Shown one piece after another: positions 8,076-16,484 of a stretch of 64,000 nt of DNA. The DNA lies in assembly GCF_029667115.1 (NCBI RefSeq), contig NZ_JARUIU010000003.1, forward strand, positions 186,001-250,000, given 5' to 3'. A model generated the notes under the pieces. The model saw nothing but the letters and a program-made list of their open reading frames with translations, ran no database searches and had not been told where the DNA came from. Position numbers and translations under genes: made by a program. Every line of letters starts with the position of its first letter. Within the stretch, counting starts at the first letter, position 1. The stretch comes from Jeotgalibacillus sp. ET6 (GTDB taxonomy: Bacteria > Bacillota > Bacilli > Bacillales > Jeotgalibacillaceae).

Positions 8076-8142
8076 TGAATGAGCCTGGGACAAATAGGTC
8101 CCAGGCTCATTCACCGGTTCACGTTGCTTCAGGGGGACGGTT
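8076..8142 (+). repeat. MITE-like repeat, copy A (5' part only)
   Basis: A hairpin (GAATGAGCCTGGGAC paired to GTCCCAGGCTCATTC) is followed by CACCGGTTCACGTTGCTTCAG, matching the first 65 bases of the repeat that is complete at 16236-16462. The hairpin acts as a terminator between two convergent genes. The right part of this copy encodes the last residues of the hxlR gene on the other strand. Confidence 0.75.
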
Positions 8143-8466
8143 GTGATCTCCCCACTCACACAAGTGCTCCAGCACAGGCAGAAGTGTCTCTGCTTTTTCC
8201 GTGAGGCTGTACTCAACCTTAGGAGGAACCTGAGGATACTCTTTGCGTTTCACTATTCCATCCTTCTCCAATTCCTTCAATTGCGAACTCAACATTTTAT
8301 AGGTTATCGTCCCAATTCTTCTTTTCAGCTCATTAAATCGTACCGGCTGATCCTCGGCTAGAATGTAGATAATCAACATTTTCCATTTTCCGCCTATGAC
8401 CGATAACGTATAGCCAAAAGGAGTTCCATGAACGGTGCCATTCTCTTTAAAATCTGCTGTCCCCAT
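8119..8466 (-). CDS. HxlR family transcriptional regulator
   Basis: 115 residues with the HxlR winged-helix pattern: [19 protein letters not shown] near 18-36, [20 protein letters not shown] for the recognition helix, and [19 protein letters not shown] for the wing and dimer helix. The usual N-terminal cysteine sensor is absent. It is divergent from ridA, with a dyad between them. The last codons (HNRPPEAT) and the stop lie in repeat copy A, so its 3' end was reshaped by the repeat. Confidence 0.85.
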   Translation of the reverse strand: MGTADFKENGTVHGTPFGYTLSVIGGKWKMLIIYILAEDQPVRFNELKRRIGTITYKMLSSQLKELEKDGIVKRKEYPQVPPKVEYSLTEKAETLLPVLEHLCEWGDHNRPPEAT

Positions 8467-8485
8467 ATTCCCACTATCCTTTCAG

Positions 8486-8514
8486 ATAGTACCTATTAAA
8501 AAAGTGCGTACTAT
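8486..8514. promoter_or_regulatory. Dyad in the hxlR-ridA intergenic region
   Basis: ATAGTAC (8486-8492) and GTACTAT (8508-8514) form an inverted repeat between divergent hxlR and ridA. GTAC-containing dyads are typical of HxlR-family operators, so it is a likely binding site for control of both genes. Confidence 0.5.
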
Positions 8515-8573
8515 TTTTTAGTTTAAGGTCATTTTATACTGAGGTCATATTGAAGTAAAGGAGAGAAAAATAA

Positions 8574-8954
8574 ATGACTGCAGTGAAAACGTACGATCAT
8601 GGTCTTTGGGATCACGGGATTACACAAGGATACAGCGTCAATGGCACAATATACATTTCAGGGCAATTTTCTCATTCAAATGAAGGAGTATTCGTTGGAG
8701 AAAACAACATTGAGGAACAGACGCAGCGGACACTTGATAACCTTGACCGTGTGTTGAAGGGATTTTCGATTACGAAATCAAACCTGGCTTATGTCGAGAT
8801 TTATCTGACTCATGCGGAAAAACATTCTGAAACGGTCATACGGCTATTTAAGCAGTATCTGGGACAGCATCGTCCTGCCGGCAGCCTGATCGGAGTAAAC
8901 TACCTGGCGTTTCCTGAACAATTTATTGAAATAAGTGCTGTCGCGCACAACTAG
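8574..8954 (+). CDS. RidA (YjgF/YER057c/UK114) family protein
   Basis: 126 residues after a GGAGAG site. The fold markers are there: GYSVNGTIYISGQFSH near 22-37, QTQRTLDNLDRVLKGFS near 50-66, LAYVEIYLTH, and a C-terminal RPAGSLIGVNYLAFPEQFIEISAVA. True RidA imine deaminases carry a conserved arginine in an RP(A/S)R-type loop; here the loop reads RPAGSL, so it may belong to a non-deaminase subgroup. Divergent from hxlR, which probably controls it. A bidirectional terminator follows. Confidence 0.8.
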   Translation: MTAVKTYDHGLWDHGITQGYSVNGTIYISGQFSHSNEGVFVGENNIEEQTQRTLDNLDRVLKGFSITKSNLAYVEIYLTHAEKHSETVIRLFKQYLGQHRPAGSLIGVNYLAFPEQFIEISAVAHN

Positions 8955-8996
8955 GAATTGATGTAAGAGGAAAGAAAACAATTACACTCCACTCAA

Positions 8997-9041
8997 AACC
9001 CAAATAGCCGCATCTTTTAATAGGCCGTTCTATTTGGGTTT
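8997..9041. terminator. Bidirectional terminator
   Basis: AACCCAAATAG (8997-9007) pairs with CTATTTGGGTT (9030-9040), followed by T-rich sequence; on the minus strand A-rich flanks give a U run. It separates ridA from the convergent sigma operon. Confidence 0.65.
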
Positions 9042-9066
9042 ATTATTTGCTTTGATGTCAGCGATT

Positions 9067-9318
9067 CTAAACAAAAACCAGCACCGGCAAAACAGACAGC
9101 ACTGCACCGCATAAAACCGGACCAGTTTTTACAAGCATTATTCCGTTTAGCGTAGACACCATGGGATCAATGGGATTTTTTGCAGGTGAAGCCAGGTAAT
9201 TAATAAATCGCTCCCACCTTTTTTTTCGGCTGTGCAGTGGGATATCCGGTACCTTGACATGATACTCATCCAGCTTTGATTGTAAAAATCGTTCATTTTT
9301 AAAGGGATCTTGAGACAT
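9067..9318 (-). CDS. Small membrane protein, last gene of sigma operon (possible anti-sigma)
   Basis: 83 residues from the ATG at 9318 with GGTGAAG upstream; a GTG at 9327 is a weaker choice. The N-terminal 50 residues are charged (SQDPFKNERFLQSKLDEY) and the C-terminal end is one hydrophobic segment (GPVLCGAVLSVLPVLVFV). The 5' end overlaps the sigma gene by 20 bases. A small cytoplasmic domain tied to one membrane anchor and coupled to an ECF sigma gene suggests an anti-sigma factor. No family was recognised. Confidence 0.6.
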   Translation of the reverse strand: MSQDPFKNERFLQSKLDEYHVKVPDIPLHSRKKRWERFINYLASPAKNPIDPMVSTLNGIMLVKTGPVLCGAVLSVLPVLVFV

Positions 9319-9838
9319 TTTCTTCACCGCCCAGTTCTTCTTTTAATTTTTTGATGGCATAATGCAATCGGGATTTCACCGTTCCCTTTGGAATATCAAG
9401 CACGCTGGCGATTTCTTCATGCGTTAAATCGTGATAATAAAATAGCAGAACGATTGGCCTGTGAACCTCGGACAACGCAGCAACCGCCTCCCGAACGCTC
9501 ATCCTGTCTGCAAGATCTACCTCCTCCTTATCAGAAGGCGTTAAAAAAGGAAGAAACGACCTCCATTTTTTTCTCCGATTCAGCTTATCAATCATCAAGC
9601 GGTAGGCAATTTGATATAAATAGGAGCTTATTTTCCCTTTTTCCCTCTTATATAGGTGTTTAGATCGCTGCAGTTTAATAAAGGTATCCTGAACAATATC
9701 AATGCTTAGCTGTTCATCTCTGCTGTATCTGTATACAAATGAATAAATGGGTCCTTTTAAAAGCAGATAGAGCTGATCGAGCGACTCCATGTCCCCTTGC
9801 TGATAAGCAATCATCAACTCATCTGCACGTTCAAACAA
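9299..9838 (-). CDS. ECF-type RNA polymerase sigma factor
   Basis: 179 residues, TTG start at 9838 with GAGAGGACC upstream inside the end of the preceding gene. Region 2 reads YSRDEQLSIDIVQDTFIKLQ and SSYLYQIAYRLMIDKLNRRK. Region 4 reads LSEVHRPIVLLFYYHDLTHEEIA and DIPKGTVKSRLHYAIKKLKEE. It overlaps both neighbours, giving a tight three-gene operon (membrane protein, sigma, small membrane protein). The inducing signal is not evident; flanking membrane proteins point to envelope sensing. Confidence 0.85.
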   Translation of the reverse strand: MFERADELMIAYQQGDMESLDQLYLLLKGPIYSFVYRYSRDEQLSIDIVQDTFIKLQRSKHLYKREKGKISSYLYQIAYRLMIDKLNRRKKWRSFLPFLTPSDKEEVDLADRMSVREAVAALSEVHRPIVLLFYYHDLTHEEIASVLDIPKGTVKSRLHYAIKKLKEELGGEENVSRSL

Positions 9839-10202
9839 GGTCCTCTCCCATGATCGCTTTTATTGCTTTCAGCGTAATCGTCACACGGCTGATCAAATAA
9901 AGGATGCTCAGCAGCGTCCAGACCTGTGCCTGATTCGTAAAAAACTGTACATACACATTTTCTACAGACTGTCCGTTTGACACTAAAAGGTTCAGCGCCT
10001 GAACACAGATAATAGCGTATATTGATAAACTGAGCGTTAAGGTATCAAACACATTCCACCTCAAATATATTTTCGTTTTTTTATAATTAACTTTTCCATT
10101 TTCACGAACCACATGTTTGCGGTCCATTGGAATGGAAATCGCGAGAATCACAGTCGTCATCACCCCAACCACGATCAGTGAAACAATCCACCCTGTCCCC
10201 AT
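9831..10202 (-). CDS. Three-TM membrane protein, first gene of sigma operon
   Basis: 123 residues with hydrophobic spans at about 4-23, 52-76 and 91-110 and a charged loop between the first two (PMDRKHVVRENGKVNYKKTKIY). Start ATG at 10202 after GAAGGGGGGAG. It overlaps the sigma start by 8 bases, implying coupled translation. Not recognised as a known family; a sensor or anti-sigma partner is a guess based on position. Confidence 0.65.
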   Translation of the reverse strand: MGTGWIVSLIVVGVMTTVILAISIPMDRKHVVRENGKVNYKKTKIYLRWNVFDTLTLSLSIYAIICVQALNLLVSNGQSVENVYVQFFTNQAQVWTLLSILYLISRVTITLKAIKAIMGEDLV

Positions 10203-10316
10203 GCAAACTCCCCCCTTCTGTTTATTTACTTTCTATACTGTCGAAAGCAAGAAGAAGTTCACTTAAAAAATAATTCAATTAACAAAAGGAAAAATCCTCT
10301 ATTTGTGAAGTGATGA

Positions 10317-10345
10317 TTGACAACAGAATATTTTTCCTATTAACT
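10317..10345 (+). promoter_or_regulatory. Candidate sigma-A promoter of signal peptidase gene
   Basis: TTGACA at 10317-10322 is a perfect -35 box, followed after 17 bases by TTAACT (or TATTAA at 10338) as a poor -10 box. It lies about 35 bases before the TTG start. Confidence 0.4.
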
Positions 10346-10377
10346 GAAATTAACCCATTAATAAACAGGAGGGACAT

Positions 10378-10908
10378 TTGTTGAAGCAAAGCCCTAAAAA
10401 AGAATGGATCTCATGGCTAAAATCAATCCTGATGGCTTTTATCATTGTTTTGATTTGCAGAAATTTTCTCTTTTCACCTGTATTGGTAAAAGGAATTTCG
10501 ATGGAGCCTACTTTTGAAGATCAAAATCGTGTGGTGATTTCAAAAATAAGTGAAATCGAAGCATTTGATTTAATTGTGTTTGACTCTCCTATATCATCCG
10601 ATCAGCATATTAAACGAGTAATCGGTTTGCCGGGAGATGAAATTGAAATAAAGGAAGACATCCTTACCATTAACGGCACCCCCTATTCTGAACCCTATCT
10701 TGAACAAAACAAGGAAAAGCTGCTTTTTGGCGAGCCTTTAACAGGCGATTTTTATCTTAAGGTTCCGGAAAAATCTTTATTTGTTCTTGGTGATAACCGC
10801 AGAAAAAGCATGGACAGCCGGGAGTACGGAGTGATTTCAGAAGAAGCGGTTTTAGGAGAAGTAAAAGCACGGATTTATCCCTTTGGGGAAATAGACTGGT
10901 TTCAATAA
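10378..10908 (+). CDS. lepB: Signal peptidase I
   Basis: 176 residues, TTG start at 10378 with AGGAGGGAC upstream (the next codon is also TTG). One N-terminal anchor (about 14-32), then the catalytic Ser41 in VKGISMEPT, Lys79 in HIKRVIGLPGD, and the C-terminal box GDNRRKSMDSREYG near 137-150. The size and single anchor match Bacillus SipS/SipT type enzymes, which cleave signal peptides of secreted preproteins at the outer face of the membrane. A single-gene unit ending at a repeat-type hairpin. Confidence 0.92.
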   Translation: MLKQSPKKEWISWLKSILMAFIIVLICRNFLFSPVLVKGISMEPTFEDQNRVVISKISEIEAFDLIVFDSPISSDQHIKRVIGLPGDEIEIKEDILTINGTPYSEPYLEQNKEKLLFGEPLTGDFYLKVPEKSLFVLGDNRRKSMDSREYGVISEEAVLGEVKARIYPFGEIDWFQ

Positions 10909-10914
10909 ATCTAA

Positions 10915-10976
10915 GAAGGAGCGTGAGACAAAACTGTCTCACGCTCCTTCCCGGTTTACTCCGCTTCATCCGGATG
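10915..10976 (+). repeat. MITE-like repeat, copy B (5' part only)
   Basis: Hairpin GAAGGAGCGTGAGACA-AAAC-TGTCTCACGCTCCTTC (10915-10950) followed by CCGGTTTACTCCGCTTCATC, a diverged match to the start of the repeat. It sits between convergent lepB and the PHP gene and can act as a terminator for both. Confidence 0.65.
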
Positions 10977-10991
10977 TATACCGCAGTTTTT

Positions 10992-11744
10992 TTAAATAGT
11001 AATCTGCTCTTTCAATTCTTTCTTGATCAATGCAGCAGACCGCACTTTTACGTCTAAGCAATCAGAAATGCAGGTTTGATATTGCTGCTGACGGATCGCT
11101 TCTTTCAACTCGTCGACCGTTCTGCATACCTCTTCGAAGCGATTGCTAATCGCTCCATATTGCAGAAAGTGATGAGTATCGCTTCCTCCAACTACCGGAA
11201 CACCATATTGATCTGCAAATTCCGCCACCAGCTTTTCCATTTCAGGGCCTGCTTTAAACAGATCTTTACCATTTAAATCAAACGCATCAAACTGCTTAAG
11301 CAATGCCGGATCATGGTGATGGAGCGGCGTCGATTTCCGCAATGGATGTGCACCAATTTTAAGCACGTTATAAGGCGCAAGCAGATTAAATAAATCCGAA
11401 ATTGGAATGAAGTTATCTTCTGGGGTAAATGCAGTCAGTTCCATAGAAATCGAGCGAATGTCATCACGATTTCCAACAACAAGGTAATGTCCGACTTCTT
11501 TTACATCGATCTCCATTCCCGGAAAAACGGTGAGTCCATTTACATCATAGGTATGTCCGTCATAGGGAAATGAATGGTCCAGCATGTCATAGACCTTAAG
11601 AAAGTCAGGTGCATTAAAATGTTCAGTAAGGGCCAAAGCCGTTAACCCTGCCTCTTTTGCTTCATTCATCTTTTTTGTAAATTCCTCTAAATCAACAGGA
11701 ATTCCTTTAGATAGCTTTGCGTGTGTATGAAAATCAATAATCAT
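10992..11744 (-). CDS. PHP domain metal-dependent hydrolase
   Basis: 250 residues from the ATG at 11744 (AAAGGAG upstream; the frame extends to 11792). PHP motifs are in order: IDFHTHAKLS at 3-12, ALALTEHFN near 36-44, PGMEIDVKE near 75, KIGAHPL near 129-135, and GGSDTHHF near 197-204. These provide the His/Asp metal cluster. The substrate is probably a phosphate ester, but the family is diverse. It is last in an operon with an ECF importer, so it may process the imported compound. Confidence 0.85.
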   Translation of the reverse strand: MIIDFHTHAKLSKGIPVDLEEFTKKMNEAKEAGLTALALTEHFNAPDFLKVYDMLDHSFPYDGHTYDVNGLTVFPGMEIDVKEVGHYLVVGNRDDIRSISMELTAFTPEDNFIPISDLFNLLAPYNVLKIGAHPLRKSTPLHHHDPALLKQFDAFDLNGKDLFKAGPEMEKLVAEFADQYGVPVVGGSDTHHFLQYGAISNRFEEVCRTVDELKEAIRQQQYQTCISDCLDVKVRSAALIKKELKEQITI

Positions 11745-11803
11745 GTACGTAATGCTCCTTTTATCTATAAAATCTGCCTCGTGTGCAGTCATTTACGGTT
11801 AAA

Positions 11804-12628
11804 TTAAGCAGTGAAATAAGGGATTCCTGAAAATATCATAAGAAGAAAACACATGGTTCCTCCTAAAAAAACAAGATCCCCGGCACCGACTTTCATATAG
11901 GAAAGCTTCTGCTTTTTCGCTTCTTTACTGTGAAGCGAATATGGAAATCCTCTTACTTCCAATGCTTCTACCGTTGTTCGCGTGCGTTTTGCCACATTTA
12001 ATATCATGGGATAAAACGCCAGAACCATGATTTTGCCGTAATAAACAGCCATTCTCCAGCCGAGGACCCCTTTTTTCTCAGGTCCCTTTCCACGCATTAG
12101 AAAGGATTGAAAAATATGCTGATACTCATCAAGCAGGATGGGCAGCATGCGATAGCCGTAGGAAACACCGAACCCAAACTGCGCTGGCACTCCAAAGCTG
12201 ATCAAGGCGTCGCTAAGCTTTTCCGGGTCCATGCTTGCGAAAACGGCAATACTCGCAATGGACATAATCGTGATTTTCATCGTAAAGGTCAACAAAGCAA
12301 GAAACGCCGTAATGTCTCCCCCAAAGAAAAGCACCACTACTGTAATCCAGCCAATCTCACTTACAACCCCAAAGGAAAGCAGACCTAAAATTAAAGGACT
12401 CACCTTTGAAATGATGGCCAAAATCGAGGTGAACACAACGAGAGTAAACAGAATCCACTCGTTGAATGTAAACCACGGAACAATGCTGACAGCAAGATAC
12501 CAGATGATTAATATTCGAGGATCCAATTGGGCTAAAAATGTATCACGATTGCCAATAGCGGTTTTCATCAGTTCCATTTTCACGTACTCAACACTTAACT
12601 TTTCACGCCATGCACTCAAGAGCTGCAC
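11804..12628 (-). CDS. ecfT: ECF transporter T component (EcfT)
   Basis: 274 residues from the GTG at 12628; a TTG at 12619 with AGGTG upstream is an alternative start. Five to six membrane spans, with the cytoplasmic coupling motifs expected in EcfT: SFLMRGKGPEKKG and VEALEVRGFPYS (the Ala-Arg-Gly type signatures that bind the ATPases). Overlaps the end of the ATPase gene by 26 bases. The T component links the ATPase pair to the substrate-binding S component in the membrane. The substrate is unknown. Confidence 0.8.
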   Translation of the reverse strand: MQLLSAWREKLSVEYVKMELMKTAIGNRDTFLAQLDPRILIIWYLAVSIVPWFTFNEWILFTLVVFTSILAIISKVSPLILGLLSFGVVSEIGWITVVVLFFGGDITAFLALLTFTMKITIMSIASIAVFASMDPEKLSDALISFGVPAQFGFGVSYGYRMLPILLDEYQHIFQSFLMRGKGPEKKGVLGWRMAVYYGKIMVLAFYPMILNVAKRTRTTVEALEVRGFPYSLHSKEAKKQKLSYMKVGAGDLVFLGGTMCFLLMIFSGIPYFTA

Positions 12629-14321
12629 CTACTTTCATCGCCTCTTCCATTTCTTTTACAGATAAAAAGACCGGTTTACACCCTAATTGCAGACTTAATT
12701 CCACGATTTGAGGGGGACGCAGATTCGCCTTTTTCCACGTTTTTTCATCCTGGAATAAGCTACGGGGGGATCCGTCAAAGATGACTTCTCCCTCTTCCAT
12801 CACAATGACACGTGTGGCCCACTCTGCGACAAGTTCCATATCATGCGTTGCGACAATGACGGTTTTGCAATGATCAGATGTTTTGTGGAGCATACGCGTC
12901 ATCTCTCTTCGGGACACAATATCAAGACTCGCCGTTGGTTCATCCAGCAAAAGAACCATAGGCCGCATCGCCACTCCTATCGCCATCGAGCTGCGTCTTT
13001 GCTGTCCTCCGCTGAGCAAACGGGCATCCCGCTTGGAAAGATCATGCAGATTAAACGAGGTGGACAATTCAGACAAGAAAGCCTGATCTTTTTCCAGCCG
13101 CCCGCGTGACCGTGAAAAGAAAGATAGATCCTTTTCTACTGTATCCTGAATCATCATTTCTTCAGGGTTTTGAAATACATAGGCAACATGATCCGATAAA
13201 TCTGAAACACGTATTTTGCGGATCGGGTTTCCCTCCACGCGGATTTCTCCGTCTGAGGGCCTAGAGAGTCCGGCAAGCGCTTTTAGAAGCGTCGTTTTAC
13301 CCGCTCCATTTGTTCCGACAAGGGCGACCTTCTCTCCCTCTCCAAACGTCAGGGAAATATTATTTAAAATGGTCTTTTTATCCCCGGCCATCGTTCTGAC
13401 ATGATGAGAGACGTCTTCTGCTTCAATTGTTTTCAAAGCATTTTTCTCACCGTTTACCATCTGGCGAGATAAGGCCCTGACCTCTTTTGGAATCGGCTGG
13501 AAGAATGACACACCCTGCTCAAGTGTAATGGGGTAGGACATATTCCGCTGTTCATTCAGCCCCGCAGCGAGCTGAGTAACCTGAGGAGGATAAATCCCAA
13601 GTCCCATTAACTCCTGCACCCGCGACAGCCCTTCATGAACAGGCAGCTTCCAATTCACCTGACCGTCCTTCATTAAAAGAAGAGTTCGTGCATAATCTGC
13701 AATAAATTCGGTATGATGTTCAATCACAATAATCGTTTTGCCATGTTTTTCATTTAATTCTTTTAATTTTTCATAGATTTTCTTTGCATGGTAAGGATCT
13801 AATTGAGCCACCGGTTCGTCTACTATGATAATCCCGGGGTCTAAAGCCAGCGCGCCGGCAATCGCGGTCAAATGCTTTTGACCTCCGCTCAGCGACCAGA
13901 TGCTCTGATCTTTTAAGTGCATTAAATCCAGTATCTCAAGAGCCCATAATGCCTTTTCTTTGTAATCCGGTTTCCCAAAATTTAAAGGAGCAAAAGCTAC
14001 ATCATCCAAGACAGTTGGCCGCATCAGCTGCTGTTCAAAATCCTGATACACATAGCCGACTTCCTGACTCAATACAGCCACCGCACTAGTAAATGCCTCT
14101 TTTCCATTGACTGAAACTGCACCCTTGACGTCTCCTGCGTAATAATGAGGGATTAATCCATTCATTGCTTTACATAGAGTCGATTTTCCGCTGCCGTTAT
14201 TCCCTATGATGGCAAGAAACTCTCCCTTTTCTACTTCAAGTGACGCTCCTTTCAGTACCCATTCTTCACTGCCCGGGTACCGAAAGTGTACGTCATTCAT
14301 TTGAATCAATGCCTGTGTCAT
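12603..14321 (-). CDS. ECF transporter ATP-binding protein, fused A-A' (two nucleotide-binding domains)
   Basis: 572 residues with two complete ABC ATPase domains. Domain one has Walker A GNNGSGKSTLC near 42-52, signature LSGGQKHLT near 145 and Walker B IIIVDEP. Domain two has GTNGAGKTTLL near 337-347, LSGGQQRRSSMA near 439 and LLLDEPTASLD. Each has its own Q loop and switch His. In many ECF systems the two ATPases are separate genes; here they are one chain. Stop overlaps ecfT, start overlaps the S gene by 4 bases, so the three parts are co-translated. Confidence 0.88.
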   Translation of the reverse strand: MTQALIQMNDVHFRYPGSEEWVLKGASLEVEKGEFLAIIGNNGSGKSTLCKAMNGLIPHYYAGDVKGAVSVNGKEAFTSAVAVLSQEVGYVYQDFEQQLMRPTVLDDVAFAPLNFGKPDYKEKALWALEILDLMHLKDQSIWSLSGGQKHLTAIAGALALDPGIIIVDEPVAQLDPYHAKKIYEKLKELNEKHGKTIIVIEHHTEFIADYARTLLLMKDGQVNWKLPVHEGLSRVQELMGLGIYPPQVTQLAAGLNEQRNMSYPITLEQGVSFFQPIPKEVRALSRQMVNGEKNALKTIEAEDVSHHVRTMAGDKKTILNNISLTFGEGEKVALVGTNGAGKTTLLKALAGLSRPSDGEIRVEGNPIRKIRVSDLSDHVAYVFQNPEEMMIQDTVEKDLSFFSRSRGRLEKDQAFLSELSTSFNLHDLSKRDARLLSGGQQRRSSMAIGVAMRPMVLLLDEPTASLDIVSRREMTRMLHKTSDHCKTVIVATHDMELVAEWATRVIVMEEGEVIFDGSPRSLFQDEKTWKKANLRPPQIVELSLQLGCKPVFLSVKEMEEAMKVGAALECMA

Positions 14322-15190
14322 GCGATCTTAGAGTCTACTTTCTTTTGAGATTTCCCCATTTTAACCGCTATGGTTACGATAATAATGAGTACAATGGCAG
14401 CAGCGGATATCGGCAGCCAGATATATTGAGAGCCAAACTGCTCTAAGAATTCAGGTTCCCATACAGCAAAGTTTATATCCATTTCAGCCATAAACTCTGC
14501 CACAATTGCAATAAAGCCTAAGAAGATTGAAACAATTACAAATCGAAGCGAAATCCATTCTGTCATGGAAGCCTGAGGACGCGCATCCCGTGGTTTCATT
14601 CCAAGCAAAGGCTCAATCTTTCCATATAGTCTAGGAATAAAATAAAGAGTAGGAAGCAATCCAAACAAAATACCCGAGATCACCATTTCATTCACAAAAC
14701 TGAACGCCTCGATCGCCACAATACTTTCAGGCAGACCAGGAACCGCTTCGATTCCTTCAATACCAAACCATACTTTTCCGATATCGACAATGGTGCTGAG
14801 CATCTGATCGATCCCCACCCCAATAATGACTGCTAACCCAACCTGGCGGCGATTTCTTGGATCTTTTACCAGGAGTCCCGCAATATACATGGCAAGTGTA
14901 AATTCAATGAATCCTTCTAATTCACCAAGACCACTGAAATCTCCCATTAAAAGATCGCCAAAAATAATTTCTCCAACAGACGCACCAAGCGCCGCATAAA
15001 GCGGATTAAACAAAATACAAAGAGTAAGAGGGATAAAAGCAAAATACGAAACAGATAATTCCACTGGACCAAACGTAAACTCCGGAAGTAACTCCGTGAA
15101 TAAATTAGCCAGTCCAAAAAGGGACATCGCCAATATAAAGATCATCATTTTCTGAGACTGAGTAATTTGCTGCCGACCTAACTCTGCCAT
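14318..15190 (-). CDS. ECF transporter S component-like membrane protein (substrate unknown)
   Basis: 290 residues, longer than most S components (about 180-200). Start ATG at 15190 with GGGAGG upstream. About seven hydrophobic spans; the first 200 residues (LSVSYFAFIPLTLCILFNP and ALGASVGEIIFGDLL) match the S-component pattern of substrate-specificity subunits, and a C-terminal region adds two spans after a charged loop. First gene of the S-A/A'-T-PHP operon, divergent from an RpiR regulator. The substrate is not evident; a sugar- or phosphate-linked compound is suggested only by the RpiR and PHP neighbours. Confidence 0.75.
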   Translation of the reverse strand: MAELGRQQITQSQKMMIFILAMSLFGLANLFTELLPEFTFGPVELSVSYFAFIPLTLCILFNPLYAALGASVGEIIFGDLLMGDFSGLGELEGFIEFTLAMYIAGLLVKDPRNRRQVGLAVIIGVGIDQMLSTIVDIGKVWFGIEGIEAVPGLPESIVAIEAFSFVNEMVISGILFGLLPTLYFIPRLYGKIEPLLGMKPRDARPQASMTEWISLRFVIVSIFLGFIAIVAEFMAEMDINFAVWEPEFLEQFGSQYIWLPISAAAIVLIIIVTIAVKMGKSQKKVDSKIA

Positions 15191-15295
15191 TGTTTTTTCC
15201 TCCCTATTTTCAGTTCCTTTTTTCTTACATGCTTATCGTACGAAATGAAGATAAAGGGAAAATATAAATAAGATTGAGGTTTTGTAAAAGAATTT

Positions 15296-15352
15296 AAGTT
15301 TTTGATAAGAATGAAACTTTTTTTACATCCTTTCTCACTGCCTCGATATACT
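15296..15352. promoter_or_regulatory. Divergent control region of RpiR gene and ECF operon
   Basis: AAGTTT (15296-15301) and AAACTT (15314-15319) form a dyad within two AAGAAT-led half sites. TTTACA at 15322 and TATACT at 15347 are a candidate plus-strand promoter, though the 19-base spacer is long. The dyad between divergent units is a likely RpiR operator. Confidence 0.45.
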
Positions 15353-15374
15353 CTAGTAAAAGGGAGTGATCGGC

Positions 15375-16211
15375 ATGCAAAATTCATTGGAGAAAAAACA
15401 TGGACAGTTTACATCGAAACAGCTCCGCGTGACGCAGGTGCTCGATAAAAGGGGGACGAGTGTGGCATATATGACAGAGCAGGAGGTGGCAGATGAAGCG
15501 AAAGTGAGCATTGCAACGGTTTCAAGATGTTGGGCACTTCTCGGTTATATGAATTTTAAAGAGTATAAAAAAGCTATGAAGAGAAAACTCGAAGTTACTC
15601 CGGAGAATAAACTTAAAAACGCAGTTGAAGAAGTGCAGAAGCAGGATTTGCTGACAAATATGGTCCAAAAACAAATGAATCATTTAGCTGAAACGAACCA
15701 GCATGTATCAAGAGAAGATTTTAATGAGGCTGTTCTTCTGATTTCACGTGCTGACCCTTTATTCATCTTTGCTCCCGGTCCGTCTGAGTCTCTTGGCTGC
15801 CTTTCACAATTTCGTTTATCACGATTGGGAGTGCCTGTTACAGTAATGCCCAAAAGCGGACATGAATTATTTGAATCCATGATTCATTTATCCTCCCGCA
15901 GTGTCTTATTAATCTTTCAATTTGTGCAAACACTTCCTGAAACAGATGTTTTAGTAGATTATGCAAAGGAAGTGGGCTGTCCTGTAATATTGGTGACGGA
16001 CCGATTGTACTCGGATCTGCATCGTCAGACAGAAAGTACGTTATTTGCAAGGCGCGGGGAATTATGGGAATTCCATTCAATGGTGCCTCCCATGATGATT
16101 ATTGAATCTCTTATCGTGGGGATCGCGATGCTGTTAGGAGAACCTGCTATGGAGAAATTGGAATTACTTAGTAAGGTAAGAAAAAAGTATAAAGCTAAAA
16201 TTCCAAAGTAA
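15375..16211 (+). CDS. MurR/RpiR family transcriptional regulator
   Basis: 278 residues from the ATG at 15375 (AGGGAGTGAT upstream; a GTG at 15366 is weaker). The N-terminal HTH_6 domain spans about 1-75 with VADEAKVSIATVSRCWALLGY as the DNA-reading helices. A SIS sugar-isomerase domain follows at about 120-250 (DPLFIFAPGPSESLGCLSQFRL and VLLIFQFVQTLPETDVLVDYAK). SIS domains in this family bind phosphosugars, so the divergent ECF/PHP operon is its likely target, responding to a sugar phosphate. Ends at repeat copy C. Confidence 0.85.
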   Translation: MQNSLEKKHGQFTSKQLRVTQVLDKRGTSVAYMTEQEVADEAKVSIATVSRCWALLGYMNFKEYKKAMKRKLEVTPENKLKNAVEEVQKQDLLTNMVQKQMNHLAETNQHVSREDFNEAVLLISRADPLFIFAPGPSESLGCLSQFRLSRLGVPVTVMPKSGHELFESMIHLSSRSVLLIFQFVQTLPETDVLVDYAKEVGCPVILVTDRLYSDLHRQTESTLFARRGELWEFHSMVPPMMIIESLIVGIAMLLGEPAMEKLELLSKVRKKYKAKIPK

Positions 16212-16235
16212 CGATTGATTTGATTCCTATCAAAC

Positions 16236-16462
16236 AAAGAGCTTGGGACAAAAGTGTCTCAAGCTCTTTGACCGGTTCGCTGCGCTTCAGGTGGACGCTT
16301 TCCGCAGGGACGGCGCTGAGCCTCTACAGGCCCTTGCCCTGTAAAGTCTCAGCTTGCCGTCAAATCCTGCAGGAGTCGCCACCTTCCGCTCCGCTCTCCT
16401 CTTACTATTGATAAATACTTCTTCATTCTTAAAATACTTTTGAGTTTTGTCCCAGCCTCTTT
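16236..16462 (+). repeat. MITE-like repeat, copy C (complete, 227 bp)
   Basis: The ends AAAGAGCTTGGGACAAAA (16236-16253) and TTTTGTCCCAGCCTCTTT (16445-16462) are imperfect terminal inverted repeats, 16 of 18 matching. Inside are a terminator-like hairpin (16236-16269), the invariant GACCGGTTC...GCTTCAGGTGGACG segment, and a long imperfect palindrome (GGTGG...CCACC, GCTGAGCC... TCAGC). No open frame. It fills the gap between convergent rpiR and the small membrane gene. Confidence 0.8.
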
Positions 16463-16484
16463 ACGCATCCATATCTGAAATCTT

